Below are positions 45,001 to 48,600 of a stretch of DNA of 64,000 bases, one piece after another (positions within the stretch are counted from its first letter, which is position 1; every line of letters starts with the position of its first letter). The stretch covers positions 1 to 64,000 of the forward strand of contig NZ_JAGIRL010000021.1 in NCBI RefSeq assembly GCF_019012925.1. Direction: 5' to 3'. The stretch comes from Fusobacterium sp. Its GTDB lineage: Bacteria; Fusobacteriota; Fusobacteriia; Fusobacteriales; Fusobacteriaceae. A program made the position numbers and the translations under genes. The notes beneath the pieces are model-generated. The model was not told the origin of the DNA. It worked only from the letters and a program-made list of their open reading frames with translations, and did no database searches.

Positions 45001-45657
45001 ACTTGATGTTTCTAATTTTTTAGGAATAAACATTATATATGCTCTTTCAACAGCAAAATCATTTTCTGGTTTTGTTGCTTCTTTAACATTTGGATTTGGT
45101 ACTGCATTTGTATCAAAGTTAAAACTTAAATGACTCCAATTTTGACTACTTCCTGTTATTTCCCCTATTTTTTTTGCATAATTTTTAAATTCCTCGTCAG
45201 TAACTTTGCTTCCTTTTTTTATACTTTCTGGAATCTTTTTTAATAAATAAATATCTGTATTATAATTTCCTGTATTTTTATACCATAATTTAATATTATA
45301 TGTTGTATTCTTTTCTAATGGCATACTTAATTGCCCAATTATATTACCACTATTTGAATTTCCATATTTTACAAAATAATAGTAATGATCAAATTTAGGA
45401 TTAGTTCTACCTTGATATACTGTACCTTCATTTGCATACCATCCTTTTCCATCATCACCACCTTTTGCTATAGCCACATCACCATCAAATTGACCATTAA
45501 ATCCTGGCATATTCAAAAACCAAATACTTTTAGCTTGAGTATCTGTGTTTTTATTTGTTTTAGCATTAGCTATACTTGTGGAACCAAGCATAGCTAATAC
45601 TATAATAAACATTATAAATATAAATTTTTTCCTTAATATTTTAAAATATTTACTCAT
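14323..45657 (-). CDS. Giant exported repeat protein (10,444 residues), GEVED/DUF11 type
   Basis: One uninterrupted frame of 31,335 bases. Residues 1-32 are a signal peptide (cleavage after SIANA). Residues ~40-230 look like a jelly-roll/carbohydrate-binding-like head. From ~400 to ~9165 come 23 divergent tandem units of about 320-460 residues; most pair an Ig-like segment with a GEVED-type segment holding RDYG, ARHY, LG, DNDGV.F, HxGYIxxWL, LRIRYA and a closing GEVEDY. Residues ~9170-10200 are DUF11-like domains (for example ITNTKDSGGG...LPPGFRYVKGTA), and ~10205-10444 an SdrD-B-like end (GKVFHDRDGDGWQD ... NFGVQYP). Cys is rare. No LPXTG or type IX sorting signal is seen. Start ATG follows AAAGGGGAG, 30 bases after the barrel gene. 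I infer a surface fibre or adhesin; ligand and anchoring are unknown. Confidence 0.9.
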   Translation of the reverse strand: MSKYFKILRKKFIFIMFIIVLAMLGSTSIANAKTNKNTDTQAKSIWFLNMPGFNGQFDGDVAIAKGGDDGKGWYANEGTVYQGRTNPKFDHYYYFVKYGNSNSGNIIGQLSMPLEKNTTYNIKLWYKNTGNYNTDIYLLKKIPESIKKGSKVTDEEFKNYAKKIGEITGSSQNWSHLSFNFDTNAVPNPNVKEATKPENDFAVERAYIMFIPKKLETSSGEGIFAIDQGYQNIINKTLEVYDNGLRYPGTQYKGTYGIRDKKIIKDETAKVKVRFQNLSQGIWKASEEVVVDYKEFGDLTPEGFEVYWYYKGMENDKNDIVQSDKEKIEVTFDPTNKKATIVSKGELKQERIYEVSFNVAYNYENITKKYHPFITGSYKQANSTTGELEDIKFNNFEFTEEVDLSEKNKDGSIPTQKGRNIGEHNILDLAEPKNDPTQVVHEYVKLGDNITWEESYRESGIEADNGWVVETQNVSKKQEGFFAKYLGRIFNRKETLKANERELFLGTNTIKIKASHIGYVGGFAELGTGRGENIKYIWERVFIKKVNPGENEVVFEIPNGTDTIRGFILKYSLKQTEAGVFDSHGTSGEVENYIIKPKQVFSGEIKEIRDNGISLNNSGVSFGTKDDVIQYNEDITTFIDLTNIQGADIIGKEVTFISNMLELKTTEFKVTIDGEETGKNNISRVSKVAGKPGAYEIYVASLPAGKTATLEINGSSSLEEFKENDGNNWKLKAELWEGANQLGATVEKIVANRDYGNNLQGGYDINTEVRHYVLANGKPKEGGKWPTGTLYLGEKFEATNTIKGVEDPTSDGVILPKYEGTQEKYKGKNVLISGESNKTYLGIEDSKEIPTAWLSYFVNMDEKWHGDTKDSVYTVDLKSVPSSNDTWGKNDKIPEEIKKQIKGTDKFWINVIGPETEVVVRRTFRARISGEEKEVRTPMVTASMGEVEDYEVYIFPAFVPEITMRYLGVDLEKKGYGKNENATYEKVDKEGDQDYRKVNFGGIIEYNIMAENITNTISDAKSIKFRTKMGTLVSLENGKSIEAEEINNKNLADKHSFDEKVSIVKKNDGTTPRGYQDYEITIGDKDGGIKGGHHVRIKFNIKIDREYQYDEDKNVSDIKNARWMPKDEFYIVKSNGDNKIIRGIEYKTLQRNYGSKELSRDVLHEDARHYELKVKNSLVQLGTDIKYAPDSFSSVQKNEDGIVFPKDEDVKDRDIIFLEAENILKGKFSHDKGYINVWIADAKPLKPTQSGNTIIYKNYKNLSWQKLYDVPQSIEGLTKDGDRLEIRVNTIGKNIKHNEPYIVRVRYSLDKEEISKVDGPSLMGEAEDYLVYGSYPVVWKVEQKGLGIPINDQVNFGANDDKLSHKEVVEYKVTFKNRSQTSMPPTNLFYTSSKGEYIENSITEPTPLEGEISKKAEIVYDNANNRYILSAGNIIPGTSKEVIFKVTLKKDERNKTVLERFNDEFYRQQEFRNEYLKSNYGLLDPLNNYSGYESNRLKIAGFHYEVNPNLQGIAEPVRLGKKIAWEWRQASEIENDGVVFPKKQITTNGNLENVLYWGKDKNGKNVGSLLKITPNYDGYVTIWLEKGKTKINNLDLQKVEGNKENEVWVTIPTDKFAVNETVNVRVRYSPLKDDVENYDQVSALGEVEDYLNIKLVSPIKVEDITVEDLGVDLDGDFNTTNDVKEANNKIVKYHEIVKYTVKVKNESSLPVILEDIKLDTNMGIYINGTLKVINGETFISKNMEKIENQDKSIFTYIPRDIEVPVNTNGETLTYSFEILEDREDIKKYGNDWRNRDKIYQGNVEHYNILNTDPKINRGMKDTLLNKQYATSMPNYNKTKRIENYSITARHYELEMGDGIAKLGEKITFDNKVHESDRCSYSTCYYPDFYGEGDGVEFDSAIVNGSKKNVIVSDAATEVKVTKVSHDGYISVWVANPESYDSSYISYPERVNWTNVTINGVYEVKKGTNLKVPVKIMGIVGKDTFLRIRYSPRKADILKAVDNGNGQGSVTGETEDYRVYGIPALETSFNRYDTKDHEKLGITFNNTPDGNQTHKGKEGQYYFGEDVSYKIIIRNTSIEALENKEIIFTTEMADWVSNAFEVYNGQMVEGKIDELKPSDLNNTSRISIKKETNESYYKYTITVGHLNGNEAVELRIPMKIREQLINRDDNNHYIEGNESLTIAGIIKDTAKLKFGETDYRYSFGSNNEDIKIRAKHNMIVENMILNKNGITNDLISEHYDYPDKYNETEIVLEEKNKDDYLLTESDLRKANGGIDEKYLKLEPATDTNGNVSNSVYVSGEYTLFQKAMNTIKVDASHNGWVSIGLLPSKPYRSCGSMYFGHDNIWEGNNNVIWLEPQQVTVGINNISLDLTGKDYWLKENIINNGNYERFVASYTGLLRIRYALTREEVLKPTGIAYSGEVEDYKINQFLMPVIADFEGTIHNDGGLSVNGTTIGANDGVVTIGEKFETKISIENKTSTTQKNLKVTLGTSMSTVQKVTMNGQNLPIKKLGKYDSNDSKEYSGWCSSWRWWYNFDNLRNDDKYKGNTFEEYEIELPELKAGQKGTLIIEATVDKEISNNYNPTIANITQYLLFDKRAIAQKDIYTLEYDMGSIHKLKTETEKEDSVKHFKFLESDNKVMYLGKTFQNSWTPEVSPKKYEEFGKGNDGEGVEKFKEYSLIEDNLKGKNVLNLDAVNTLNIRVKRDGFITLWTNVGKDNKWVSLSKEKKDSESQVANTYSVKAGENNIEFYLKSYQFNNLEELTPETKANYLNDKVLRIRYSPRVEDIDTYNKYSAMGEVEDYEYSIMPPTNVVFESWRDKGVETNIKNPTREDNIFGADDYLYTTGEVINQVITISNITSTNIEESSTDILNRSRIKFVSNIGEIDLTKWNVRLFANNSETPLTDSKDRVTVEGSNGVYYFKFNKLDGLEKLKINFDFIVSKETSDGYVKNDLYILERHQDQIGYVDKEVTPQFIEIGQHKKRIGHTMDGGLAGWHYKVKEEPHLGKTIKYDGMNYRHSNSDPINTGDNDGIIKINDKGFTTSLTELNLATEVENSITVTATHEGFIQAWLEIINPDNKHQIKHYPLFQENGKAKTHKLAGGNQEETLKFILPNEYEGYKFHDDSMSNGNTPNPRNEKKLKIRYGQIESQVNEFLPDSPNYGTTEYIFKVGSTGEAEDNIVNLIDSIDTYFAGYEELGVEVDDLSKNPVEKKIYGLKDGDVNYGERVRQSIIIENRGHQPLTPAILENKRVRFTSNNGIFELNTDNTTINMDRLNLEVALNDQKVTADEYIEIERVSDKNYLFKVKKEIPANGKLKLSFNYFVQEDNSNQVINNLYYINCYKNVNGAEESYHKANTNTQRDKQDYNKNLYPQMKKDMDNTAYVRHYKVKEEPKLGNTVSYVDNLSGESISATTNDGVVIRKIATYIDEKANNKEGKPTLFTGEWNDVTVKPTEKGYITFWLDNEWETTNPPKLKTPIQLPIRIANTSKENEKDYLEPLIVGEEQKIEVLIPDGIYRNTNNNDASGTLTIRYSLVKDEITDLKKLSRVGEVEEYKVRVMPPVEARFLSPLDYGVKLNGSADNHSGEIRGEYDNILSMREKFDERIQFRNLHNKTIKPQYIQSGSNVAILVNDYYSKGIDVQFEEKTLDPNRIEEPKSSGNTTLLMNLTLEKEKETIIRIKRQVDDNLESNLYYNDYRVYDNIAIGSIGHSSGYHVNSTSHWNETKGFNNVDVNLKGIDTGHGYDAHSDSIKPVYNIMARDYENDYTYHDYYYYYTNQDYYTEPNTGTRGYMVKTQVQKDKYTGLGERIKAEKYPKHYRNNSWDDTDMKDTDDDGVSINPLNSNEKADNNNPILYHRANNKFVVIPKEDGYISIWVWSRNPGYWSYGSWYGQTAKWDEVGWQPIEYANPETGKVETPREKTTYANGNGITINSGFSEKTFKVKGGVANEIELYLKALSSHTIVRVKFSLERDDKGHKSATEFIRAGEIEDYKITRYDDIFKFEKILVEDEGIKDPESDAIYEKSNGNKIENSLSWKEKFKYRIKIKNKAPARNFIRFSNTTSYAKTDVSSGIKVEDENDKTKMTNASIKNSSGEITILEVMEMPPTYNGDDGTLDLIYNAQVTEEKDVRHEWATYYGDYIWRSYELWWRGYGELSWYYSPTESPTSNSIIMLNETMFEQNNGIYKAEHWPDHRQNPRYYRFQGQGNNWLGKVDSLTKYENTNYAKDPRHKDTKGFYDTARNYGLGLVGYMDTENEARHYMARDKDGNVMKIGNNIEFKDEVSKKQVTLDERRNPDGLTIFYEQLGTSGYKLLYTGVRNQIKLTVSHPGYVSFFINDGNDADNRYNYPDPSSGNWGNEKNNTMIVAKLLDKNTPDPQIPEKESKARKGEGNLPDKEIPEPIKVEAGENKIEIAVPEYPEGTRILRIRYALDKEEIKSPVGPASSGEVQDNAIYFRPLDTGFKFPKDLGVYSEYTPDERLGAEDKMYQYLELYETQFTMINTSNAFDHENSKAILETNVSQLYDNTLRDQLHLEGKVNKESDNTKYPVYYEIYREKNITDNFDKQEFIINSKGETGTNISATDIKDKTPRIEKKVNTEVGESKYKYEITIPKMLKGERIRIRLWMIVTDEDLNNKLNDNWRVVNKLNINGDIQADQIFNVMNRDYGNGYLLKDKSKEKVNEPYLAETRNYLLYSDKKKVKVTALASAVTTEPSPFKFDGKSWDEGKDTGIEFMESSTDIATVEERKVIYNNLINTLKVLPSHKGYISFWLNRDGHNWETSKEKDKILEVVSPKETLEQKNIEHLVEDEKEQEVKIIVPDLSKIIQKDEEGNFSNKERKYLRARYALDKVDINDPEKTARSGETQDYPVELRLGLDAKLHTLTDNGLKIHNEGREVIVGKNDRSLMPEEEFIRGIKIINLTHTDQPKITVQYGAKIGEIIEKNGKLGNPRIYLSKSAVDKEEGSKPNLLATNDTQVPDKYGRKITIVEKKEITDEKRYKIIIEQSDTRPAIKSDEVLYVYFDAKVVGEDEENWAYIDRAYVDGIETDQFSTEMKRDYGSGYINGDSDLQKEARHYLVRILREGNGKKLEIGAGLADFETEKNLANIVDEDTWIRDNERKDKGVLFDKANISDNAFKAVLYSNVKNRIKISSAFPGYVTLWLNNSTKYGEENKWAVDQKDLITASKNEKDNKYNRWNKLAGRFNLPKDETEEIIEDKNHKPTSVFIKVTEGVGRDRIVRARYSIAQEDLQIKDGQGTSSGKGIMYPKGTAYTGEVEDYNVRLVSGINVKLKELRDIGITVDEKLDNTEKVHTETISLNEEDEKARKLLRVGVNDKNVSLGEIVENVVEIVNRTDVEQNGFVETDKNPIVLKINNGWLETTKDNSQEPYIWIESEIKDKPETKKAFLNRVSSWRPRPDVVDNPAGPTEENHRIRIVDSTDKLIKREPNKYLDDGSKYYEILVDKILGNETLTISLRQHITDEFTGEQNGTFNTISQIIFEENNKVDGSVDESVDRKPKSLPMLRDYGVSLSEEKNKDVKEAVRHYYTSDMYLGTGVIDKTNNTPKDHTTVTTEEQPNNDKVGTGLNSNEADDGVEFNKIGAPKEIGNYQNKNLIYDDAWNKVTLHLNHKGYITVWLSDNGNIWKEADKLKMAITKDNLQPKENTPIYDEPMPVEPDKEGKAIIYFKTPKDKKGYLGQAKRFRIRYALNKEDVATMESVARSGEVEDYEVIVVPTVELELDKYTDLGIENVNDFNKRVGVKDGYLAPTEDVLHNIIIKNRTDVEQRNVEFTYTTDIGEVYLDYFEIWDKDEKNMISKNDKSQVRKVTIEALGEKENLVDKKKAKEYKVTLGQLMGDETLIIKLKQKVLGEGKETNISPTDMTSGFPILIAKKDWYLSNEVYYGIRAEDKVGQDNAEKYKIYATSNKEMLRDYGSSMLRNYNKNIHTEARHYIVSTNIDAMNIVSPKVQEENKYNLIKLGKLLDTEEQIENEVTEDDGLTFAKEETTKKNIIYNNMINRIPLEVTQKGYISVWLSNNPTTNGANDYDTDYSIKLIDRLVYDPHNVNNTEETDQSGKKPVVIKENGKADLLLHIPNLEGYFEKASGNINDGFKYLRIRYALNPEDIINPYGPAKSGEVEDYKLKVVRGFNVQFDNENESIYKPKDLGFYENNWKKEDWTLTGTDVKSQGGFNDEYIGYGEYVKHRIKIQNYTDYPQENKTFIFTSSLGKIVKLTGEDEINPTNSDNSIIKVVSKKSIEDKKISIDKVAYESLPSVDSNEYRNMNQYQITIGKVESKEEIIIEFVEKITNEDIIKTNGSDWKTMNKIFVDLEDPSKSDLGSSRIFVKEMLRDYGNNNGNPSNATESPRHYLAKVGELNGNFVQLRKENIVENVTPENQPSQDSGNDGVELPSIKDSTEKSLYNNYRNKITVYPTHDGLIRIQMTNEDGTNINKNWSSAIDVLRKDGDTNSTEILQTIEVKGGQPNEIYIQTPNQPNTKQLLRVRYALDKEDLEDNNIIGRTGEVEEYIVNLQTGINVRFVDSINGEHFKDIDDKIEEAILEKSTEDKFIQDLGIVVDRGGINTDSLSDGHSNFGKGNRAGYHDGHLIPEEEFIELIRIYNMTEINQGAEMVIDAEITNAEWILDNTQLFIDDDKLTTLKIIKETNIKDYISKIEKDSLNSSGNNKYKITLKYIPANTSLYLKIRARVLEEAKTEKTSQEIFVKGELSVNNNAGGGQENGQQNNAHTITRKLEKDFGSKHFGDDARNYVASIIDTEVNKPNVQVVNKKLMLEKLNQDNMVEHLIKLGKTVSTEDNSREEFSVDNGLLLPKYSGVTVGGDNEFREQSILNEIEKEKTIVLYNNFKNLIPVLPSQDGYIRLWLSDINVNKKSWDKLENGKNSQLEKSLFEVNKKETSLNGENQLSVLIDNKLGTNNIGNRSYSYSQNPTFILRARYSLLKNDDGAEGYNKIGEVEDYKVKLIPGFEVNFEKTIDLGVPVDENSLDKLMTANEIGLNKENYKSLKTNMVGTNDENIGLGEYVLQTVTFTNLSKLTQENQELKLRINNGVITDDKVKLVSITRNIDLSDNDSSKESVKEEKDKTGQIDQIIKVDNGIMPLANSDNYSEYTIKIKEIQGRETLRLTYLVKITSENMTEVTDGNTKDKAWHFIQNAYDKVTNIQLAQKDVPMLRDYGENFVGNYDSTKDKHYITYGNVNPAYLGTKVTEENGPQVSNDNDGVTFGEVKPDVKNLAETGNIIYSDMRNSIKVEATHDGYIALWLSDGLGADKKYSIPLNKPKDENSQTETVETNMYEVKANQDNHISFIVPKLSATNGEERVLRVKYAVHKKDLEKPEQTALTGEVEDYKVIIQTGMDVMFGDGKVENAKYTPLDLGVPCEEHSDKSLGDRDGYFAPNEIIEHTITVKNFVNEVQKNKEIIFKSNLNTLVKDGYNGKDFEIITTGTGEIESITPIMDSKIIEANQYLIKLKTVNPKSDFTFKVKFRVTGEDFKDGKSYIQDKLVYDKVEPNIELPKETAKEENLNHRVSVELMKQDYGDNFVGSYDATTDARHYITSGITRATWTHPAILGSVITSEDGPVNSDDNDGVIFDKKVVGDKNVNIIYDNLTNKITVSVTHKGYINAWLSKGNTTNDKWEDSIPIQLRTDVNAISEVVNKNNPIEIEAGTTDIAFDLKDVLKNIGTSEERILRIRYAVNQNEIKDPVGMASTGEVEDYKVLVEKGTEVKFGKDKEEKGYKPVDLGVTYKAENKDVTLGAKDGYYALDEIIEHTITVYNKSNHHQEYQDIVFNTNICGEFIGFVDEDKKYAELIPVNKQPDNLINYIIRVKDIKATTKDEVGYRTIKARFKVTKENLDKDYKFYIKDRVVTIDEESLPEYTEFDINNQVSLVKMESDYGEAGKGFIEVDSEEVARHYIISKENGSKPAYLGEKISKEDKPQISDDNDGVEFDKVEITKSNDNRNILFNDLENALNISTNSEIGGYITLWLSNKEAKDWKGSINLPILVDGEEPAKDKVKGYKIKLGKNRVKFILPKLELNPELKEEERVLRVRFALDEKDILKSTGMAKTGEVEDYKVVIKDGMDIKFGTFEDTTEYRLEDLGIPCEEHKEKSLGDRDGYFAPNEIVEHTITVRNLTNTEQRDKEFYLNSNLLNLLLNDDKVVYEVVTPEENGSIESIENGKISLLTLDETNKYSYRVKIKEIAPKKDITLKIKLRIDGESFRKLGEVQKSVIEDRIVFNGIEPDTEEYKNRKNLQVMEQDYGNNFVGSYEVTTDARHYITSGMTTALWTHPAILGNVITSEDGPNSSDDNDGVEFSTNVDEQGNKTNILYNNLTNEIVVKPTHSGYISVWLSDKDTKDWKNSKKLNIRLTPEEDIKTFAEKGNTLKIESNSIEKYPNGVHISFDLGEELEDKAIPEDRIIRVRYSPISDKEVENPTGMATAGEVEDYKVKIISGVTVKFGSEIETEKDYKPEDLGITYNYINGEGMSSEATYGDKDGNISPKEIIEHKITILNKTNSVQKDLWLVYNSNIAGEFVELVKEEVGKGEVQGKSEVYGHHSERIILPVDGYKYTILVPHIPSSSYRTLTLRFKVTEENLKEGVKKGNETSDYKFHLKDRLIYDNHIPEFKPYNEDNRVSLTLMNRDYAGNLVEVGKDDEATRHYLTTGDNGLFLGEKVKEENKPQNSDDNDGIIFDKDNLGNNILYDGLNNKIKIKAKGNGFISAWVTEIKDTSIDNSDRLEFRDKDTQITTPTKLVLNGDSDVEFILPEYLVEANKNELEKAFIIRISADKNELEEKMAVTGEIEEHKVVIRQGLDAVFGMEKDEDYYPVDLGFMTSENKLVGEHDRNIVPGETVEHTVTIINKTNAVQSKYIYFETRLGEVLFDKIEEYGNNYFEMLTKDTGNISSIEMERRYGDITRYKVYFENLKENSAMSFKFRMKITESSNRENKVNRNDYKLYEKEEFKVKDRLIAGQYIPDFDDENQVKGRRVSHGLMERDYSNKDSKDTVIHFRAGIIDPKTKIVSKLYKLGDKISIENEIKPDDDTDGIILVNGEEPKVDEGNAKEKIVQITRGQENKIKVKTSQEGYISFWLTGNNRGKDNFDWVRIGDVHKVTQQEQELTIDPNDLEKALSGIILLRKDEPLDFRYLRVRYSADKDEIMNATGYARSGEVEEYKVHMKNVTGIKVSKEQGGDREVIAGERVTYTLKFTNATQGIISDVVVEDDLTNTLSPNGKNVAKLDKGSIRVVEGLENVTAEKNIVFTVTDTKIKAEVAKFDKKYLEIEFDIVINNPVKVEQNTELPNSVTITESGVSQEIHDPEPPILVPSNVKIEASKDYEAYRPDENGNIDYSKPLENYFAFDDHNEVDSNGENRSVVVLPGDRVRYFIRIYNSGDSVAWSPLFVEDTERWKEVYKVADFIEGSFKVVNSEGKDVTIYKPLNEISREEIKPEDVKPDAKNRIYAIIERIEPKEYVTVTFDVKVKNESEIKDIKYPHYLENTALVKPNSDKKYDEGAYTQGPHLESLLKSKKTSLDESGDRFIYPTEKFWYDIEIENYSAQNVSDIKIEDDLSYMLKFAKVESMTLKIFKEKSETSYKEIGIIPESVINSNGELKYSLPTALEGKERAVLNITFKANSTFENTGINEDKKFYNTAFIKNGLFVPEEIIDEGLGFDVTIRVEKEALDVRPKEEDENSKWTNPENHVLQPYEELEYTIKLFNPSIKEKVVNFKDYLTEKVKDKDKKEKNIELFDTVDFIDKSIEVSGAISNTLKYNKDSKDISGDIKIKANGNVEVKFRVKLKVPLTNGLEARDYLVNKVEAKDTKTNKTNSAFAEIPIDYRIQIELSSRVLETMSGKEVENNPKKIVETGQTIEYKFTFVNPFNKEVEIQGLNHLAKQKNEVVEILGNIPHYTDMNLQENEKPRIIYHEEQKVEDSKNTISAFVETQKLFKNSDVDTKSVGIKGKLILPPMLKDKKGTGVTEAIFRVKVYDELPQDVEDAIEKAIENKVPGVDIEEDAVPVHNAGQFIESRHISGSETKALRVLQSKKYNYDENNIINAKDPEPPHLVAIEKDEVIKISKQANKEQVSVGDLVAYELDITNTKDSGGGLTEIHVWDKLPPGFRYVKGTARIYRKNEAGKYVKQKVEPEFSGKHMEFIIPKLKGKENLKITYILRVGTGVTPNVYENIAHVANKKDKRISNIARAFVDVVLDRLFDMSTVIGKVFHDRDGDGWQDDANAYDVRIETKSHRDNYENIDGWYVNTNKYYWYYTRIKNGELGDILGRELETEEIPKMILRRRIKSPDKISILEITTDSGLHLTMLPNGKVIKIEKGELRRGEVGEKLKVNRKIIKVSGFYYEQIELYNLGVHEEGIAGAKLSTIDGLVVTTDKFGRYHIEDIPIESVRGNNFIIKVDPVTLPLGSKFTTPNPLVKRIGHVVEKYNFGVQYPTDEPRSAE
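15046..18153 (-). other. DUF11-like stalk of the giant protein
   Basis: Encodes residues ~9170-10204, where GEVEDY units stop and several ~120-190-residue beta-rich domains follow. Typical openings are VIAGERVTYTLKFTN, VVLPGDRVRYFIRIYNSG, PTEKFWYDIEIENYS, VETGQTIEYKFTFVNP and VSVGDLVAYELDITNT, each followed by a V-x-D-x-L/LPPG-type strand. This is the DUF11/TIGR01451 conserved-repeat pattern of cell-surface stalks. I see about five to seven copies; exact borders need a profile search. Confidence 0.7.
18154..43896 (-). repeat. Array of 23 divergent tandem units (GEVEDY-closed) in the giant gene
   Basis: The codons for the closing signature (GEVEDY, GEVEEY, GEIEDY, GETEDY, GEAEDN, GEVQDN and similar) begin, on the plus strand, at 18154, 19254, 20329, 21445, 22516, 23614, 24775, 26116, 27271, 28504, 29848, 31078, 32323, 33697, 35005, 36127, 37258, 38389, 39610, 40708, 41671, 42808 and 43879. 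Spacing is 963-1374 bases. Units are divergent in protein sequence except in the C-terminal third, where some share long near-identical DNA. Counted by eye. Confidence 0.85.
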
Positions 45658-45687
45658 ATTTCTCCCCTTTGAATTTTTTACCTTCCT

Positions 45688-48600
45688 CTAGAATCTACCG
45701 ACTATATTGACATACACTCCTCTTGCTCTATAGTCATCATATCTTAGATCATCATTAAAGTCTGTAAAGTTATATCCTACTCCTATTCTTAAATTTTTAT
45801 GAATGTCGTAGTCAATTCCAGCCATAATTCCCTCTTTTTTATCATTGTTAAGGTCTGATACTAACCAATGGTATTCTCCAGATACTCTCCAATTTTTATA
45901 AAAGTTATAGCTTAAGCTCACTGCATATAGAGATGTTTCAGCACTAAACCATTCACTCTCATCATTAGCAGCTTTCATCTCTGCCTTTTTATATGCCCAT
46001 TTTCCACCTATATCCAATTTCTTAGTAAATGAATATATAGCATCTATTGAGAAGATATTTGATCTTTCATCTAAATCTCCAAATGAGTAATCACTATCCT
46101 CATCTACTCCATTTAGATCATAGATATAGCTATATTTCCAAAGCATATTCAATCTATCATTCCAAATAGGACGATAAGCTCCTCCTATTCCCAACTCCAT
46201 AAACTTGGAATCATAACCACCATTTATTTTGTCTTCAGTTATTGAAAAATCTAGTTTTCCTACTGCTGTCCACTCTTCATTATACTTATATCTCACATCA
46301 TTTACTGTCAACCACTCTATAGTATAATCCTCTGTTCCTTTATCCTTTATCATCTCTAAACGGTTATTATACTTCCACTTTTTCCTATCATCATAGTATA
46401 GATTAGTACTTACAGAGTTTCTCTTACTCTTTCCATCCTCTTCATCCAAATCACCCTGCTCATATCCAATTCCTACTCTCAATTCTTTGGTAAGGTTGAT
46501 ATTCAGTCCATATACTTGAGTAATCTCTTTTCCAGCATCTCTATCTTTATTCAGTTGATTCTCTTGGAAAATCTCATATTTATCCCCTATCAATACCTTT
46601 TGTCCAAATGCTACCTCATTGCTTGTACCGTCATACATTCTCTCCTGCTCTAAATTTAAATATGTTTCATATGATTCAGATACAGCATAAGCTAATTGAA
46701 GTACTCCAGCACTCTCCTCATTTCCTGCCGAATAATCTCCTGTTATTGATAGTTTATCTGATATTTTTGTAGTTCCTCCTATATTTCCCATAACATCATT
46801 AGTATCTATTTTATCTGTACTAAGTGCTTTTTGAACTCCAACATATCCGCTTGTATTTTCAGTAAATTGATAATTCACTGTTACTCCTACATCTACACTT
46901 TTTCCAATACCATCAGATTCATAACCTTTTTCTGTAAAGTGTCCACCTGAATTGTGATCATTTAAGTTTGATGAGGTATCATCTCCCTCTTCACTATTGT
47001 TACTACTTCTAACAGCTACAGCAACTGACATCTTATCATTTACTGCATAAGTTCCTTGGACACTAACCTCTTGCTCTACATCTTTCTCTCCATCATCTTT
47101 CGATTCTGTTCTAGTGAATTCAGCACTTAAAACTAGTCTCTCATTGACAATATAGTCACTTTTTAATCCATATTCAGTATCCGTACTTCCATCATCAAGG
47201 GAATCTACTGAAAAACCACCATCTTTTTTATTGTACCAAAATTCTGCCATAGAACCTTGTGTAAATTTACTACTTAACTCATTTAAAGAGAGTACTCCTT
47301 TTATTTGATAAGCATCTCCACTATTATCAAAATTCTCATCTTTGTTCTCTTCATTTTTATCTATGTAGTTTATATCTTTAAAATTAAGTCCACCAGTTGA
47401 TGAGTAAGCTCCCTTACCTATTTTTCTACCTTTACTTTGAGCATATTCCCATTCAATATATGTATTTTCACTCTTTCTCAATACTCCACTCAAACCTTTT
47501 AATTCATAACTCTCATCTAACTCTGTACTTTTTACATAAGCTCCACCTATTTGTACATTATCATTTATCCAGTATTTTCCGCTTCCACCAGTAGTATAAT
47601 CTGAACTATACAGTCCATTTCTATCATAGTACTCATACTGAACTTTCAAGTATGTTTTATAGTCACTAATAGGATTATCCTTTATAACATCTCCCAGCTC
47701 TTTATATCCATATTGGAACAGAGGCTGATTAAGAATAATTCTACCTTGAATATTATTTATTGCATAGTCATCACCTTCAGACAGTCCAATCTCCTTTACC
47801 TTCTGTCCTGTTCTTTGGTTAATAATCTCTATTGTTACCTCTTCACTACCCTCTACTAAATCTCTATTTCTTAAATAGTAAAGACTTCCACCAGTAGCTA
47901 AGAAAATATTATATTCAGACAGTGTTTCTGGATTAGAAAAGAAAACTGTTCCAGAATATTTATCCTCATTATAGCTAGTTACATCTTGACTAGCTCCAAT
48001 AAATTGTGCTCCATATAGAGATTTAGAGTAATTCACATACTCCCCATTATCAATTGTAGAACTATAGTTCCCCCACATAGCTTTATTTTTATCCCACTCA
48101 ACTCTCAAATAGAATTGTCCTTGACTCTCCACATCCATCATTGAATATGAATCATCACCAAATGTATACCCCTTATCCTCTCTCTTCATATCTTTGAATA
48201 TCTCTCTGTTATCTCTTTTCCCTAACCCATCAAAAATATGTTTTAACTCTTGATTTTCAGTATCCATCTGTGCAACTATATTGTATTTTCCAACTCTATT
48301 CCTTGTATAGAATGCTAATCTTCCCTCATTAAACATTCCTTCATCATACTCTGAATTTTGTAATAATAGTTCACTCTCTTTCTCTACCTTATTTCTTCCT
48401 ATTTTTACATCTGCTATACCTACTATGAAGTGATAATTTTCATCTATCTTCATTGGAACTTTATATGAGTAGAGATAGATCTCCTCTATTTTTTTATCTC
48501 CGTCTATTTTTATTGTCACACCATCTTTTTCTCTTATTACTACTTTATCTTGCTTTTTAGAATCTATTTCAACCTCAGAATCCTTATCTAAATGTTCTCC

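Noticed and set aside
14323..45657. Many 60-110-codon plus-strand frames opposite the giant gene
   Set aside because: They are antisense shadows, mostly Leu/Phe/Tyr-rich, without ribosome sites or family resemblance.
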